Shown here: piece after piece, positions 1 through 5,422 of the stretch
Position numbering within the stretch: position 1 is the first letter of the stretch
How the letters are laid out: every line of letters starts with the position of its first letter
Assembly: GCA_036524675.1 (NCBI GenBank)
Contig: DATDBU010000127.1
Location: 1-9,698, forward strand
Direction of reading: 5' to 3'
From: DATDAW01 sp036524675
GTDB lineage: Bacteria; Verrucomicrobiota; Verrucomicrobiia; Chthoniobacterales; DASVRZ01
Length of the DNA: 9,698 bases
Made by a program: the position numbers and the translations under genes
Notes under the pieces: model-generated
Seen by the model: the letters and a program-made list of their open reading frames with translations, nothing else
Databases searched by the model: none
Told to the model about the DNA's origin: nothing

Positions 1-855
1 TTCCCGGAGTTGGCGGTATTGCATGCCGAGTTCCGCGGGATTGCCCGCGTCGAGACTGGAACTCTCATCGAGCTCCGCGTGGCTCCGGCAGGAAGCGTTC
101 GCGCGTAGCCCGACGATGCGGGAGAGCCACGACGCGCCCGCCGTCAGTTCCGACGCGAAGTGCGTGGGATGCGCGCAATTGATCATGTAGTAAGCCGGCG
201 CACGCGCCGCTTTCGCATCCACGAACGCGATCGCCTCGCGCAAAGTCTGGCCGCTGGGAAGCCGGCCATCCGTCTCGACAGTGAAAGAAATCACCGACGG
301 GATCTCCAGCACGCCGGCGGCGTCGGCGATACCCAGGGCTTCTTCCACATACGTCATGGTGACGGCGGTGACAATGTCCGCGCCCGCATCGCGGTAGGTG
401 CGGATCTGTGGCGCATGATATCTGGCCGCCTGCTCCCGGGTCATCGCCGTGCCAACCTGGTAGCCGTCCCCGCGTGGCCCGAGGCAACCACTGATGATGA
501 ACGGTGTGGCCGGTGTCTCAAACTCAGCCTGAATCTCGCGCATGAGGTCGATCGCGTCGCGGTTCACCGATTCAAGCGCCGCGGGCGTGTAACCAAGCTT
601 CGCGGCCCAATCGGGATTGGCGCGCCAGGTGGGACTTTCGAGGATGAACCCCGCGCCGAACCGAACCGCCAGTTCCGCGTAAGTGCGGTAGTAGCGGCGC
701 AGCGTTTCCCGTCCATCCGCCGCATTGAGCAGCGGAAAGGCGGCAAAGCAGGGCAGGTCGAGTTTTTCAAGGAAGACGAGCGTCGTTTCGAGGCCGCCGT
801 CCGTGATGAACGGAATGGGCGACTGATGCGGGAGTTGGGATTGATGGGTATGCAT
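1..855 (-). CDS. Homocysteine S-methyltransferase family protein (partial, C-terminus off window)
   Basis: An ORF of 285 codons on the minus strand has no stop before the window edge. It fits the homocysteine S-methyltransferase (Pfam S-methyl_trans) TIM barrel, which moves a methyl group from a donor to homocysteine or a related thiol in the cytoplasm. Visible landmarks are FITDGGLETTL (residues 16-26), the substrate-loop region ILESPTWRAN (71-80), ISGCLGPRGDGY (121-132) and MINCAHPTHF (224-233), whose Cys227 fits the first zinc ligand. The GGCC motif with the other two zinc cysteines would follow residue 285 and is outside the window, so completeness cannot be judged. ATG at 855 is chosen because the conserved N-terminus starts a few residues in; no clear Shine-Dalgarno precedes it. 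The methyl donor (S-methylmethionine, SAM, betaine or other) cannot be told from this sequence. The upstream leader carries overlapping dyads at 884-909. Confidence 0.88.
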   Translation of the reverse strand, partial: MHTHQSQLPHQSPIPFITDGGLETTLVFLEKLDLPCFAAFPLLNAADGRETLRRYYRTYAELAVRFGAGFILESPTWRANPDWAAKLGYTPAALESVNRDAIDLMREIQAEFETPATPFIISGCLGPRGDGYQVGTAMTREQAARYHAPQIRTYRDAGADIVTAVTMTYVEEALGIADAAGVLEIPSVISFTVETDGRLPSGQTLREAIAFVDAKAARAPAYYMINCAHPTHFASELTAGASWLSRIVGLRANASCRSHAELDESSSLDAGNPAELGMQYRQLRE

Positions 856-883
856 AGGGATTGAATGGTTTCATCCCATAGGC

Positions 884-909
884 GTGAGGCGGCGCCTCAC
901 AGTGTGAGG
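884..909. promoter_or_regulatory. Overlapping dyads (candidate operator or alternative hairpins)
   Basis: Three alternating arms occur on the plus strand: GTGAGGC (884-890), GCCTCACA (894-901) and TGTGAGG (903-909). The middle arm can pair perfectly with either outer arm, giving GTGAGGC-GGC-GCCTCAC or CCTCACA-G-TGTGAGG. The cluster lies 29-54 nt upstream of the methyltransferase ATG. It could be an operator for a dimeric regulator or two mutually exclusive hairpins in the leader RNA. Pairing is seen directly; function is inferred. Confidence 0.4.
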
Positions 910-958
910 TGGCCCGGTTTTTTTAGTTCACCCGCAACCGCTCAGCCTATGGCCAGAT

Positions 959-999
959 GCCTTCCGCGTTCAATCGCACCCGATAGACGCTGGTGTGCG
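959..999 (+). repeat. 41-nt imperfect direct repeat, copy 1
   Basis: This stretch aligns without gaps to 3471-3511 in the same orientation, 33 of 41 positions identical by hand count. Shared blocks are GCCTTCC, TTCAA, CGCACCC and CTGGTGTGCG. It lies just past the TIR gene stop; the partner copy lies upstream of the antitoxin gene. The two copies therefore bracket the TIR / IS remnant / toxin-antitoxin block. Confidence 0.6.
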
Positions 1000-1074
1000 T
1001 CAGAGAAAGCCCGCGTCGCCGGGCAAGGGCTTGTTAACCGCAGCCAAGATCAAGGGTCCGTTCACTGCTCGATC

Positions 1075-2055
1075 CTAATCGTGTTTGGCCGCTGGAACAG
1101 GTTCATATTCGACGAACACACGAATAAAGCTCTTGGCGTCGCCATTGTAGCTGGACTGTCCAGCTACTTTGAGGTGTCGCGGACCCTCGGTCATCTCGAC
1201 GGTGTAGAGGAACTGATCACCGGGACCGAAGTTTTGACCCGTTTTGTCTTTGGCGGTCTCCCAGCGGATCACGCGTTTGATACGCGTGTTCGGTGGGAGG
1301 CTCGTAACCTCGATGAAAGTTGCAGCCTCCTTGGCAAAAGGTAATCCGACCAGATTGGCCCGGTCGGTAATACCGATGTCGGCGTGACCTGTCACGAGGG
1401 TTATATCCTGCGAACACACGCGACTGGTTGTGTTCAGGAAGCGCTCAAGAAACAGAGAGCGTTCCTTGTCCGGGATACTTTTCCACACGGCAAAGCACGC
1501 TACTGCTACAACTGAGAGAACTGCCCACAATCGAGTCAGCGCTCGTATGTTTTTTTCATGGAGGGCAGCATGGACGTTACTCTCTACTTCTGACAGGATT
1601 GGAAGGTCCGGCGAAGGATGTAAGACAGCGGGTCGATTTGTTTTAGTTATTCGGCCTCTGTGACGATCCATTTCTGCGGCGACCTCGGCGACGACACTTC
1701 CTTCGGGTTCGAGTATAGTAACTGACCGAAGGTAGCTCGGAATGTCCGCGAAGGTGGTGGGGGAAACAATAACGGGAAGGATATAGCCCTCGGGATGAGG
1801 CCAACGCTCCTTCGCGAAACGCAGCTCAGTGCGGCAGTAGCTCCCACGCGCGATGGATTTCGGGCTAATGAGAAAGAGCAAGAAATCGCATGTGGATATC
1901 TCCGTCCGAATGCGCCTGTCAAATTCACCTCCGCGAGGGAGCGAATCCCGGTCGACGAAGACGGTGTCGCCGTCTTTTCTGAGGCGCATCGAGATGTCGT
2001 CAGCAATACTGGAGTCGCTGCGGCTGTAGGAAATAAATACGTTCATGCACTGCAA
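1075..2055 (-). CDS. Membrane-anchored TIR-domain protein
   Basis: A 326-residue protein. Residues 4-135 are a TIR domain: it opens with NVFISYSRSD (5-14), has FVDRDSLPRGGEF (33-45), then FLLFLISPKS (58-67) and YCRTEL (73-78). Glu77 sits where the catalytic glutamate of NAD-cleaving TIR domains lies (WCxxE-type motif), so NADase activity is plausible. After a linker, residues about 174-191 (TRLWAVLSVVAVACFAVW) form one membrane segment. Residues about 205-326 look beta-rich and match no family I recognise; topology would put them outside the cytoplasm, facing the envelope. The start is GTG/ATG-ambiguous only in position: Met1 (2055) or Met4 (2046), the latter directly before the domain; neither has a clear RBS. 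Base composition looks more AT-rich than the neighbours, suggesting acquisition. No defence partner gene adjoins it, so a role in defence, envelope sensing or signalling is inference. Confidence 0.85.
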   Translation of the reverse strand: MQCMNVFISYSRSDSSIADDISMRLRKDGDTVFVDRDSLPRGGEFDRRIRTEISTCDFLLFLISPKSIARGSYCRTELRFAKERWPHPEGYILPVIVSPTTFADIPSYLRSVTILEPEGSVVAEVAAEMDRHRGRITKTNRPAVLHPSPDLPILSEVESNVHAALHEKNIRALTRLWAVLSVVAVACFAVWKSIPDKERSLFLERFLNTTSRVCSQDITLVTGHADIGITDRANLVGLPFAKEAATFIEVTSLPPNTRIKRVIRWETAKDKTGQNFGPGDQFLYTVEMTEGPRHLKVAGQSSYNGDAKSFIRVFVEYEPVPAAKHD

Positions 2056-2222
2056 CGCGCTAGTGGCCTAGACTTTATGGCTGTCGGCGCCCGGTGGTTC
2101 GTGCGGCAGCCTGTGTGGGAGGGATTGAACGGGTTGGGCTCGCAGATGAGCGCAGTGCCGGACTTAAAGGGCAGGACGGGGCGTTGTGCCGCCAATCATT
2201 AACTAGAGCCGGCAGCCACACC
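2056..2222 (+). ncRNA. Putative IS110 left-end noncoding region (bridge-RNA-like)
   Basis: This 167-nt noncoding stretch sits directly before the IS110-type transposase remnant. In the IS110 group, the noncoding end upstream of the recombinase encodes a structured bridge RNA that guides target and donor choice. Long-range pairings are possible by eye: GCGGCA (2103-2108) with TGCCGC (2187-2192), GTGTGG (2113-2118) with CCACAC (2216-2221), and GCTC (2138-2141) with GAGC (2148-2151). CGGCAGCC occurs twice (2104-2111, 2210-2217). The element end is not defined, and the recombinase is dead, so any RNA would be a relic. Identity rests on position and on the transposase, not on a covariance match. 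Confidence 0.35.
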
Positions 2223-2500
2223 ATGAAGAAAAATACACTCCATCTCGGACTCGATGTCCACAAGGAAACCATCACCATCGCGACAGCCGAAGGCCGCCGC
2301 AGCGGCGAAGTGCGCGTCCACGGCACCATCAGTAACGACCTGCACGCCATCGAGAAACTCCTTGGCAAGACCCGTAGGGCCCCCTCCGGCCGTCGTGCTC
2401 GAGGCCAGCTACGAAGCTGGTCCCTCTGGGGTTCGGCATCGCCCGGGGCCTCCAGATTCCCTGCCTGGTCGGCCTGACCCCGAAAAGAGGACGGCCTTAA
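2223..2500 (+). pseudogene. IS110-family transposase remnant (two frameshifts, truncated)
   Basis: Translation from ATG 2223 gives MKKNTLHLGLDVHKETITIA, the RuvC-like DEDD start of IS110 transposases, with the first catalytic Asp in GLDVHK, followed by GTISNDLHAIEKLLGK. The frame is then lost near a GGGCCCCC run (about 2380). The next frame continues PPAVVLEASYEAGPSG, and the third frame, after the GGGG run near 2430, gives FGIARGLQIPCLVGLTPKRG. All three pieces read in the expected order for the family. Homology stops near 2490, so most of the roughly 300-400-residue protein, including the Tnp_20 domain with its serine, is missing. It cannot transpose by itself. Homopolymer-linked frame breaks could include sequencing errors, but the truncation cannot be explained that way. 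Confidence 0.8.
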
Positions 2501-2517
2501 GAGAAAGACAGAATGAA

Positions 2518-2553
2518 ATGAAAAAGAGCCGAGTCAGCGAAGAACAAATCGTG
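2518..2553 (+). mobile_element. IS3-type OrfA N-terminal fragment
   Basis: ATG at 2518 begins MKKSRVSEEQIV, closely resembling the first dozen residues of IS3-family OrfA proteins (HTH_Tnp_1, typically MKKxRFSEEQI). Right after GTG 2553 the resemblance ends and the frame runs into the REP-like hairpin, stopping at 2592. A purine-rich stretch (2499-2512) before the ATG would fit its RBS. Only 12 codons remain, so this is a relic joined to the truncated IS110 piece. Identification rests on a short motif. Confidence 0.45.
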
Positions 2554-2555
2554 AG

Positions 2556-2579
2556 AAACGACAAGGGGACAGGTCGTTT
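2556..2579. repeat. REP-like hairpin
   Basis: The arms AAACGAC (2556-2562) and GTCGTTT (2573-2579) pair perfectly around a 10-nt loop, AAGGGGACAG. The GGGGACAGGTC core recalls short palindromes scattered with REP-associated (IS200-like, RAYT) transposases in environmental genomes. That family link is from memory. No transposase of that type is present here. Confidence 0.45.
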
Positions 2580-2708
2580 GTTGTTGTGGTGACCGTTCCG
2601 CACAGAGAGTTGGTTCGGCGAAAACCGTATCTTGCGCTTTTAACTTGATCCAGTGTGGCCATCCGGAGTTGTTATTGCTGGACGGGAAAACGGAATGTGC
2701 ACCATCAC

Positions 2709-3131
2709 TTATGTTTTTTCCGGCATCAACGTCGGAATGACCAAGCGTCCCAGCCGCCGATACACGCGGAAGTCGGAATCCAGGGTCCAGACACGCGGTT
2801 TGTCGTGCAACTCGGCGAGGCGGACCAAACAAGCGTCCGCGAGCGACATCGGTTGGTCGCGATAACGTCGGATAAGCTGGCGAAGTGGGGCAAGTTCGCT
2901 TTCGACGGAGAAAGCGATATTGAGCACGCCCCGCTCGATCAGCGCGAGCAGTGGGTCCATGTCGCAACCGTGCCGACGCAGGATATGCGCGGCTTCTGCC
3001 AGCACCGGTTCGCAGGTGAGCAAAGGCGGACGGAGAGACGACATCACGTCGCAAGCCCAACGATGATGTTGCGCCTGCCGCACGAGAAATGCGACCAGCG
3101 GACCGGTATCGGCAATGACGACTTCGCTCAC
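2709..3131 (-). CDS. vapC: PIN-domain ribonuclease toxin of a type II toxin-antitoxin pair
   Basis: A 140-residue PIN-domain protein, typical length for VapC-type toxins, which are Mg-dependent endoribonucleases that cut tRNA or rRNA when the antitoxin is lost. The acidic site is complete: Asp8 in VIADTGPLVAFL, Glu46 in EPVLAEAAHIL, Asp99 in SLADACLVRLAE, and Asp118/Asp120 in WTLDSDFRVYR. The start is GTG at 3131: it overlaps the antitoxin stop by 4 bp (GTGA), and the domain opens at once with SEVVIADTG. A longer reading upstream to 3269 has no PIN-like sequence and overlaps the antitoxin. The overlap implies translational coupling. The toxin looks intact. Its closest subfamily and RNA target cannot be told from this sequence. 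Confidence 0.88.
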   Translation of the reverse strand: MSEVVIADTGPLVAFLVRQAQHHRWACDVMSSLRPPLLTCEPVLAEAAHILRRHGCDMDPLLALIERGVLNIAFSVESELAPLRQLIRRYRDQPMSLADACLVRLAELHDKPRVWTLDSDFRVYRRLGRLVIPTLMPEKT

Positions 3132-3367
3132 TGGCCGAAGTCGTCGAGATATTCGGGATTCGTGGCGATGTCGCGAGGACCTGTAAGGCAACCGGCGAGA
3201 TCTTCCGCCAGGTCGAGACATGAACCGGCGCCGCCCTTGTGCGGCTTCAGCAGCATTTTCTCCACGCAATCCCGCACCACGGCGGACTTTGAGGTCCGCC
3301 GCCGTTGGGCTTCCTCGGCCAGCCGAGTGTCAAGAATGTCGGGGACTTTGAGCGAGATCGTCGTCAT
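3128..3367 (-). CDS. Ribbon-helix-helix (CopG/Arc-type) antitoxin
   Basis: A 79-residue protein. Its N-terminal half is a ribbon-helix-helix motif: strand MTTISLKVPDIL, helix DTRLAEEAQRRR, turn TSKSA, helix VVRDCVEKMLL (residues 1-40). This part would dimerise and bind operator DNA. The C-terminal half (41-79), with CLDLAEDLAGCLTGP and the acidic tail NPEYLDDFGQ, would wrap the toxin, as in RHH-PIN pairs. ATG 3367 is preferred because the RHH strand starts there; in-frame ATGs upstream (3394, 3460) add basic sequence unlike the family. No strong Shine-Dalgarno is seen. It lies first in the pair and its TGA overlaps the toxin GTG by 4 bp. Autoregulation by the complex is expected from family knowledge, but no clear palindromic operator was found. 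Confidence 0.85.
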   Translation of the reverse strand: MTTISLKVPDILDTRLAEEAQRRRTSKSAVVRDCVEKMLLKPHKGGAGSCLDLAEDLAGCLTGPRDIATNPEYLDDFGQ

Positions 3368-3823
3368 GTACGGACGGTAATACTCGCGCTGCATTTTGGC
3401 AATACCAGATCTAACGTTACTACTACTTGGTGCAAGCCGAATCATTTTCCGCGGTGGCATACGACCGCACGCCTTCCAGATTCAACCGCACCCAATGGAT
3501 ACTGGTGTGCGCGCAGAGGTGGAGCGTGTGGTCCGCACCGGCTGCGCAACCTGGCGCGGGCGATGAGAAGGGGGATGTTTGGGCCAATGAAAACGGAGTG
3601 GGCGAATCATCGTCACGATTCGTCGCGCTGCCGTTGGATTCCTTCCAGGACGGGCGCCGTCGTTGGTGGCTCTGGGCTGGCGTCCTCAGCAGGTGATTCG
3701 GCGGTTCAAACCAATTTCCAACCCATTGCGGCGTTGATCATGTCCACGATTTGCCGCCGCCGAACGCGAGAGACGCTGCCACGCTTCCCGGTGAGCTTGG
3801 ATTTCTCTATGAGCCAAAGCACA
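3368..3823. other. Gene-poor stretch between antitoxin gene and decayed HbpS-like gene
   Basis: These 456 bp hold the second 41-nt direct repeat (3471-3511). No gene on either strand shows family features. A minus-strand frame ending at 3706 (from about 3832) reads DVLWLIEKSKLTGKRGSV, continuing to NAAMGWKLV. It looks protein-like and could be the tail of a lost gene, but I do not recognise it. The toxin-antitoxin promoter should lie in the first 100 bp or so, though no clear -35/-10 pair stands out. Confidence 0.5.
3471..3511 (+). repeat. 41-nt imperfect direct repeat, copy 2
   Basis: Partner of 959-999 in the same orientation, with 8 mismatches in 41 and no gaps. Just beyond both copies a CAGAG follows with a 1-nt offset, so similarity may run a few bases further. 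Flanks otherwise differ. It lies about 100 bp upstream of the antitoxin start, at the outer edge of the accessory block. Confidence 0.6.
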
Positions 3824-3896
3824 TCACAACGGCAAAGCTTTTCCCACCGTCGGCGCCATTGAGCCGCATTTCGGTTTCTTTTGGCGCGCTGATGGC

Positions 3897-4051
3897 TCCC
3901 CAGGAGCGTAGTTAGCTTTGGCAAAGACCATGGCGCCGGCGATGACCTGGCGCGCGCCTTCGAGCGTGAGGTTTTTCTTTTCGGCAAGTTGCGCGTGGGC
4001 GGCGCCGGCAAAAATCAGCGGCGCCGAAAGGGTGTACGTGAGTGTTTTCAT
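3897..4051 (-). pseudogene. GlcG/HbpS-like exported protein, N-terminal remnant
   Basis: From ATG 4051 the frame gives a signal peptide, MKTLTYTLSAPLIFAGAAHA, with probable cleavage after AHA. It continues AEKKNLTLEGARQVIAGAMV and FAKANYAPG. LTLEGAxxVIxxA followed by APGG is the opening of the GlcG/HbpS (DUF336) family, which includes heme-binding, redox-linked extracytoplasmic proteins. Likeness ends at the GGGG near 3900. Reading one frame over restores PGGAI but soon loses the family pattern, and the original frame stops at 3824. The family core (about 90 more residues) is absent, so the gene is truncated, perhaps with a frameshift at the G run. It starts 50 bp after the DM13-like gene, on the same strand, and may have been co-transcribed with it. 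Confidence 0.55.
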
Positions 4052-4101
4052 GAGTTGCGTTAGAACGTAAAACGTGGGCGCACTGCGGCCACGCCTTGAT
4101 G

Positions 4102-4483
4102 TTATTTCACGGGCTCTTCGAACTTCGCTTCGCCTAACAGCACTTCGGCGAATGAGCGCCACACCTGCACCTTCGCGATATCGGCCACATAGCTCGGCAC
4201 GGTGACCTGGCGATTAGTGCCGCCTTTGGTTTTAAACTGGTTCAGGAGATAGGTATTGCCTTTCGAATCCACGACCTGCCAGCTGGGCGCGGGTGTTGGG
4301 GATCACGAAATCGTCGGACACTTTGAGCACGCTTTTACCGTCTTGAGTGGTGTGAATAGCGTAACCGGTGTTGGCTTTCGTGCCTTCGAATTTGCCGGTT
4401 TTGTGTTCGGCGGCGCCAGCGAGTGAAAGTGTCGCGGCGATAATTAGCGCGAAAAATGTGTAGAGTATGGATTTAATGTTCAT
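4102..4483 (-). pseudogene. DM13-like exported protein gene with a frameshift
   Basis: ATG 4483 begins a signal peptide, MNIKSILYTFFALIIAATLS, followed by LAGAAEHKTGKFEGTKANTG and YAIHTTQDGKSVLKVSDDFV. At about 4295-4300 (CACCCGCGCC) the frame breaks. The shifted frame continues PAPSWQVVDSKGNTYLLNQF, then KTKGGTNRQVTVPSYVADIA and KVQVWRSFAEVLLGEAKF, ending TAA at 4102. The joined product of about 126 residues resembles a DM13 domain (GxF-xG, SDDF, then the VxVW...F-xVLLG end), a proposed extracytoplasmic redox domain. The cysteine usually after the VxVW motif is replaced by Arg. Conservation on both sides suggests a recent mutation or a sequencing error. The span, 382 bp, is not a multiple of three. 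The family assignment is moderate; signal peptide and frameshift are clear. Confidence 0.6.
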
Positions 4484-4684
4484 TGAGTAGTGGGATGTAT
4501 TGGTTGTGTTAGTGGTATTGCGCGCCGCGCGGTGCTGCCACAGGGCGCGCTTCCTTCGTCGCCTAACATCCAGAATCCTTACAACGCTCATGGAGCGTCG
4601 TATTTTTATCGTGCAGGGAGACTTGCTGTCCCGGTCCTGTTGTTCATCGGATCGGAGCGGGAAGCCCCGAAGACCTGGAGGAGA
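4484..4684. other. Intergenic gap before DM13-like gene
   Basis: This 201-bp gap follows the second ZAS-type gene and precedes the DM13-like gene, both on the minus strand. A 7-bp stem with one G-U pair (about 4650-4668, minus-strand arms TCGGGGC and GCTCCGA) could be a weak terminator for the sigma-factor operon, but no T tract follows. No gene is seen. Confidence 0.4.
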
Positions 4685-5002
4685 TTACTTTCGCAGTGCA
4701 CGTTTCAGCCGTGCCTTGGCATTGCTGTCGAGAGTCGGGCCGTCGATTTGATCGGCGTGCTCCGGGAAAAGATGGCTCGCCTCATGCATGAGATCGAGCT
4801 GCCGGGCATAACGGGCGCACCATTTGCAGAAGCGGCGGTGCAATCGGAGCCGTAGCCGCGTCACCAGCGGAAGCCGGTGATCGCGTTCCTCCGACGTCAG
4901 CCGCGAGACTTCCCGACAGGCAGGCGTCAGCCGCCAAAACCAGTTCGAAAGCTTTGTTTTCAGCCAGTTCGGAGGAGGTTCGTCGTGAGTTTGATGGGAC
5001 AT
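4685..5002 (-). CDS. Small zinc-finger (ZAS / zf-HC2-type) putative anti-sigma protein, copy 2
   Basis: A 105-residue protein paralogous to the product of 5105-5422; both are exactly 105 residues. Aligned blocks are NWLKTKL (12-18), TPAC (26-29), SRLTSEERDHRLPL (33-46) and HRRFCKWCARYARQL (55-69). His55, Cys59 and Cys62 form the H-x3-C-x2-C zinc motif of ZAS anti-sigma factors, with Cys29 as a likely fourth ligand. There is no membrane segment, so it would act in the cytoplasm. ATG 5002 is the only start near the aligned N-terminus; a GGAG lies directly against it, too close for a normal RBS. It is 102 bp behind copy 1 rather than overlapping, so it may have its own control; a GGGAAATTTCCC palindrome lies in that gap. 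Anti-sigma function is inferred from motif and position. Confidence 0.75.
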   Translation of the reverse strand: MSHQTHDEPPPNWLKTKLSNWFWRLTPACREVSRLTSEERDHRLPLVTRLRLRLHRRFCKWCARYARQLDLMHEASHLFPEHADQIDGPTLDSNAKARLKRALRK

Positions 5003-5038
5003 CTCCGTGATTCGTCGTCGCTCGGCGCGAAAACTTAC

Positions 5039-5050
5039 GGGAAATTTCCC
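5039..5050. promoter_or_regulatory. 12-bp perfect palindrome between the two ZAS genes
   Basis: GGGAAATTTCCC is a perfect palindrome 37-48 bp upstream of the ATG at 5002. It could be an operator, and GGGAAAT also recalls the GGAA core of ECF -35 boxes. No matching -10 was confirmed. A 12-bp palindrome can also arise by chance. Confidence 0.25.
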
Positions 5051-5104
5051 TCTCGAGGAAGACGATTGTTGGGCGAGGATGCCGACAGGCTGCCGTGTGT
5101 GGAG

Positions 5105-5422
5105 TTACGGCCGTGGTCGTTTCCCGGTTTTAACCGCCACTTTTAATTTTTCGCGAGCCTCGGGTGACAAACTGCCGCGCATCTTTTCCGTGCCCTGTTC
5201 CGGACAGGAATGCAGCGCCTTGCGGAGAAAGCCTAATTGGTCCCGGTAACGTTCGCACCACGCGCAGATAAGGTAGTGAAACCGCATGGCAATTCGTGTT
5301 CGCAAGGGCAGGGGACGATCGAGCGACTCCGAGATCAGACGCGTGATGTCATGGCATTTCGGCGTGTGCTCGGCGATAAACATCACCAGCTTCGTTTTCC
5401 ACCAATTTGTTGGCTCGATCAC
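5105..5422 (-). CDS. Small zinc-finger (ZAS / zf-HC2-type) putative anti-sigma protein, copy 1
   Basis: A 105-residue protein. HYLICAWC (49-56) supplies His49, Cys53 and Cys56, the H-x3-C-x2-C motif of zinc-binding anti-sigma factors, and Cys23/His24 could complete the site. It has no membrane segment. GTG 5422 is chosen as start because it overlaps the sigma-factor TGA by 4 bp (GTGA). The longer in-frame reading to 5506 lies inside the sigma gene, and the product then starts IEPTNWWKTKL, matching the paralogue's NWLKTKL. Position directly behind an ECF sigma gene with translational coupling is the classic sigma/anti-sigma layout, so it most likely binds and restrains that sigma factor. This is inference from family and context. 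The C-terminal tail (85-105) is basic and may be disordered. Confidence 0.82.
   Translation of the reverse strand: MIEPTNWWKTKLVMFIAEHTPKCHDITRLISESLDRPLPLRTRIAMRFHYLICAWCERYRDQLGFLRKALHSCPEQGTEKMRGSLSPEAREKLKVAVKTGKRPRP

Larger units (their letters stand above)
856..1074. other. Intergenic leader between TIR gene and methyltransferase gene
   Basis: This 219-bp gap lies between the end of the TIR gene and the start of the methyltransferase gene, both on the minus strand. It holds the three-arm dyad cluster (884-909), a T7 tract on the plus strand (918-924) and one copy of the 41-nt direct repeat (959-999). No gene is seen on either strand. I could not fit it to a known SAM, SAH or cobalamin riboswitch by eye. 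Confidence 0.6.

Noticed and set aside
160..864. Long plus-strand open frame of 234 codons
   Set aside because: It is the antisense shadow of the methyltransferase gene; its translation is Arg/Gly/Ala-rich without domain features, while the minus frame shows clear conserved motifs.
884..909. CRISPR array or iteron cluster
   Set aside because: Only three short alternating arms with no spacers; no other regularly spaced repeats or cas genes occur in the window.
895..924. Plus-strand hairpin followed by seven T as a Rho-independent terminator
   Set aside because: The T tract starts 8 nt after the stem, and no plus-strand gene ends here. The minus-strand genes on either side would not use it.
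3706..4011. Minus-strand open frame of 101 codons
   Set aside because: Its first half is an off-frame reading of the HbpS-like remnant. Only the last 40 residues look protein-like, and I do not recognise them. Too weak to call a gene.
4650..4668. Stem-loop after the second ZAS gene as a terminator
   Set aside because: The stem needs a G-U pair and has no T tract; kept only as a note in the gap entry.
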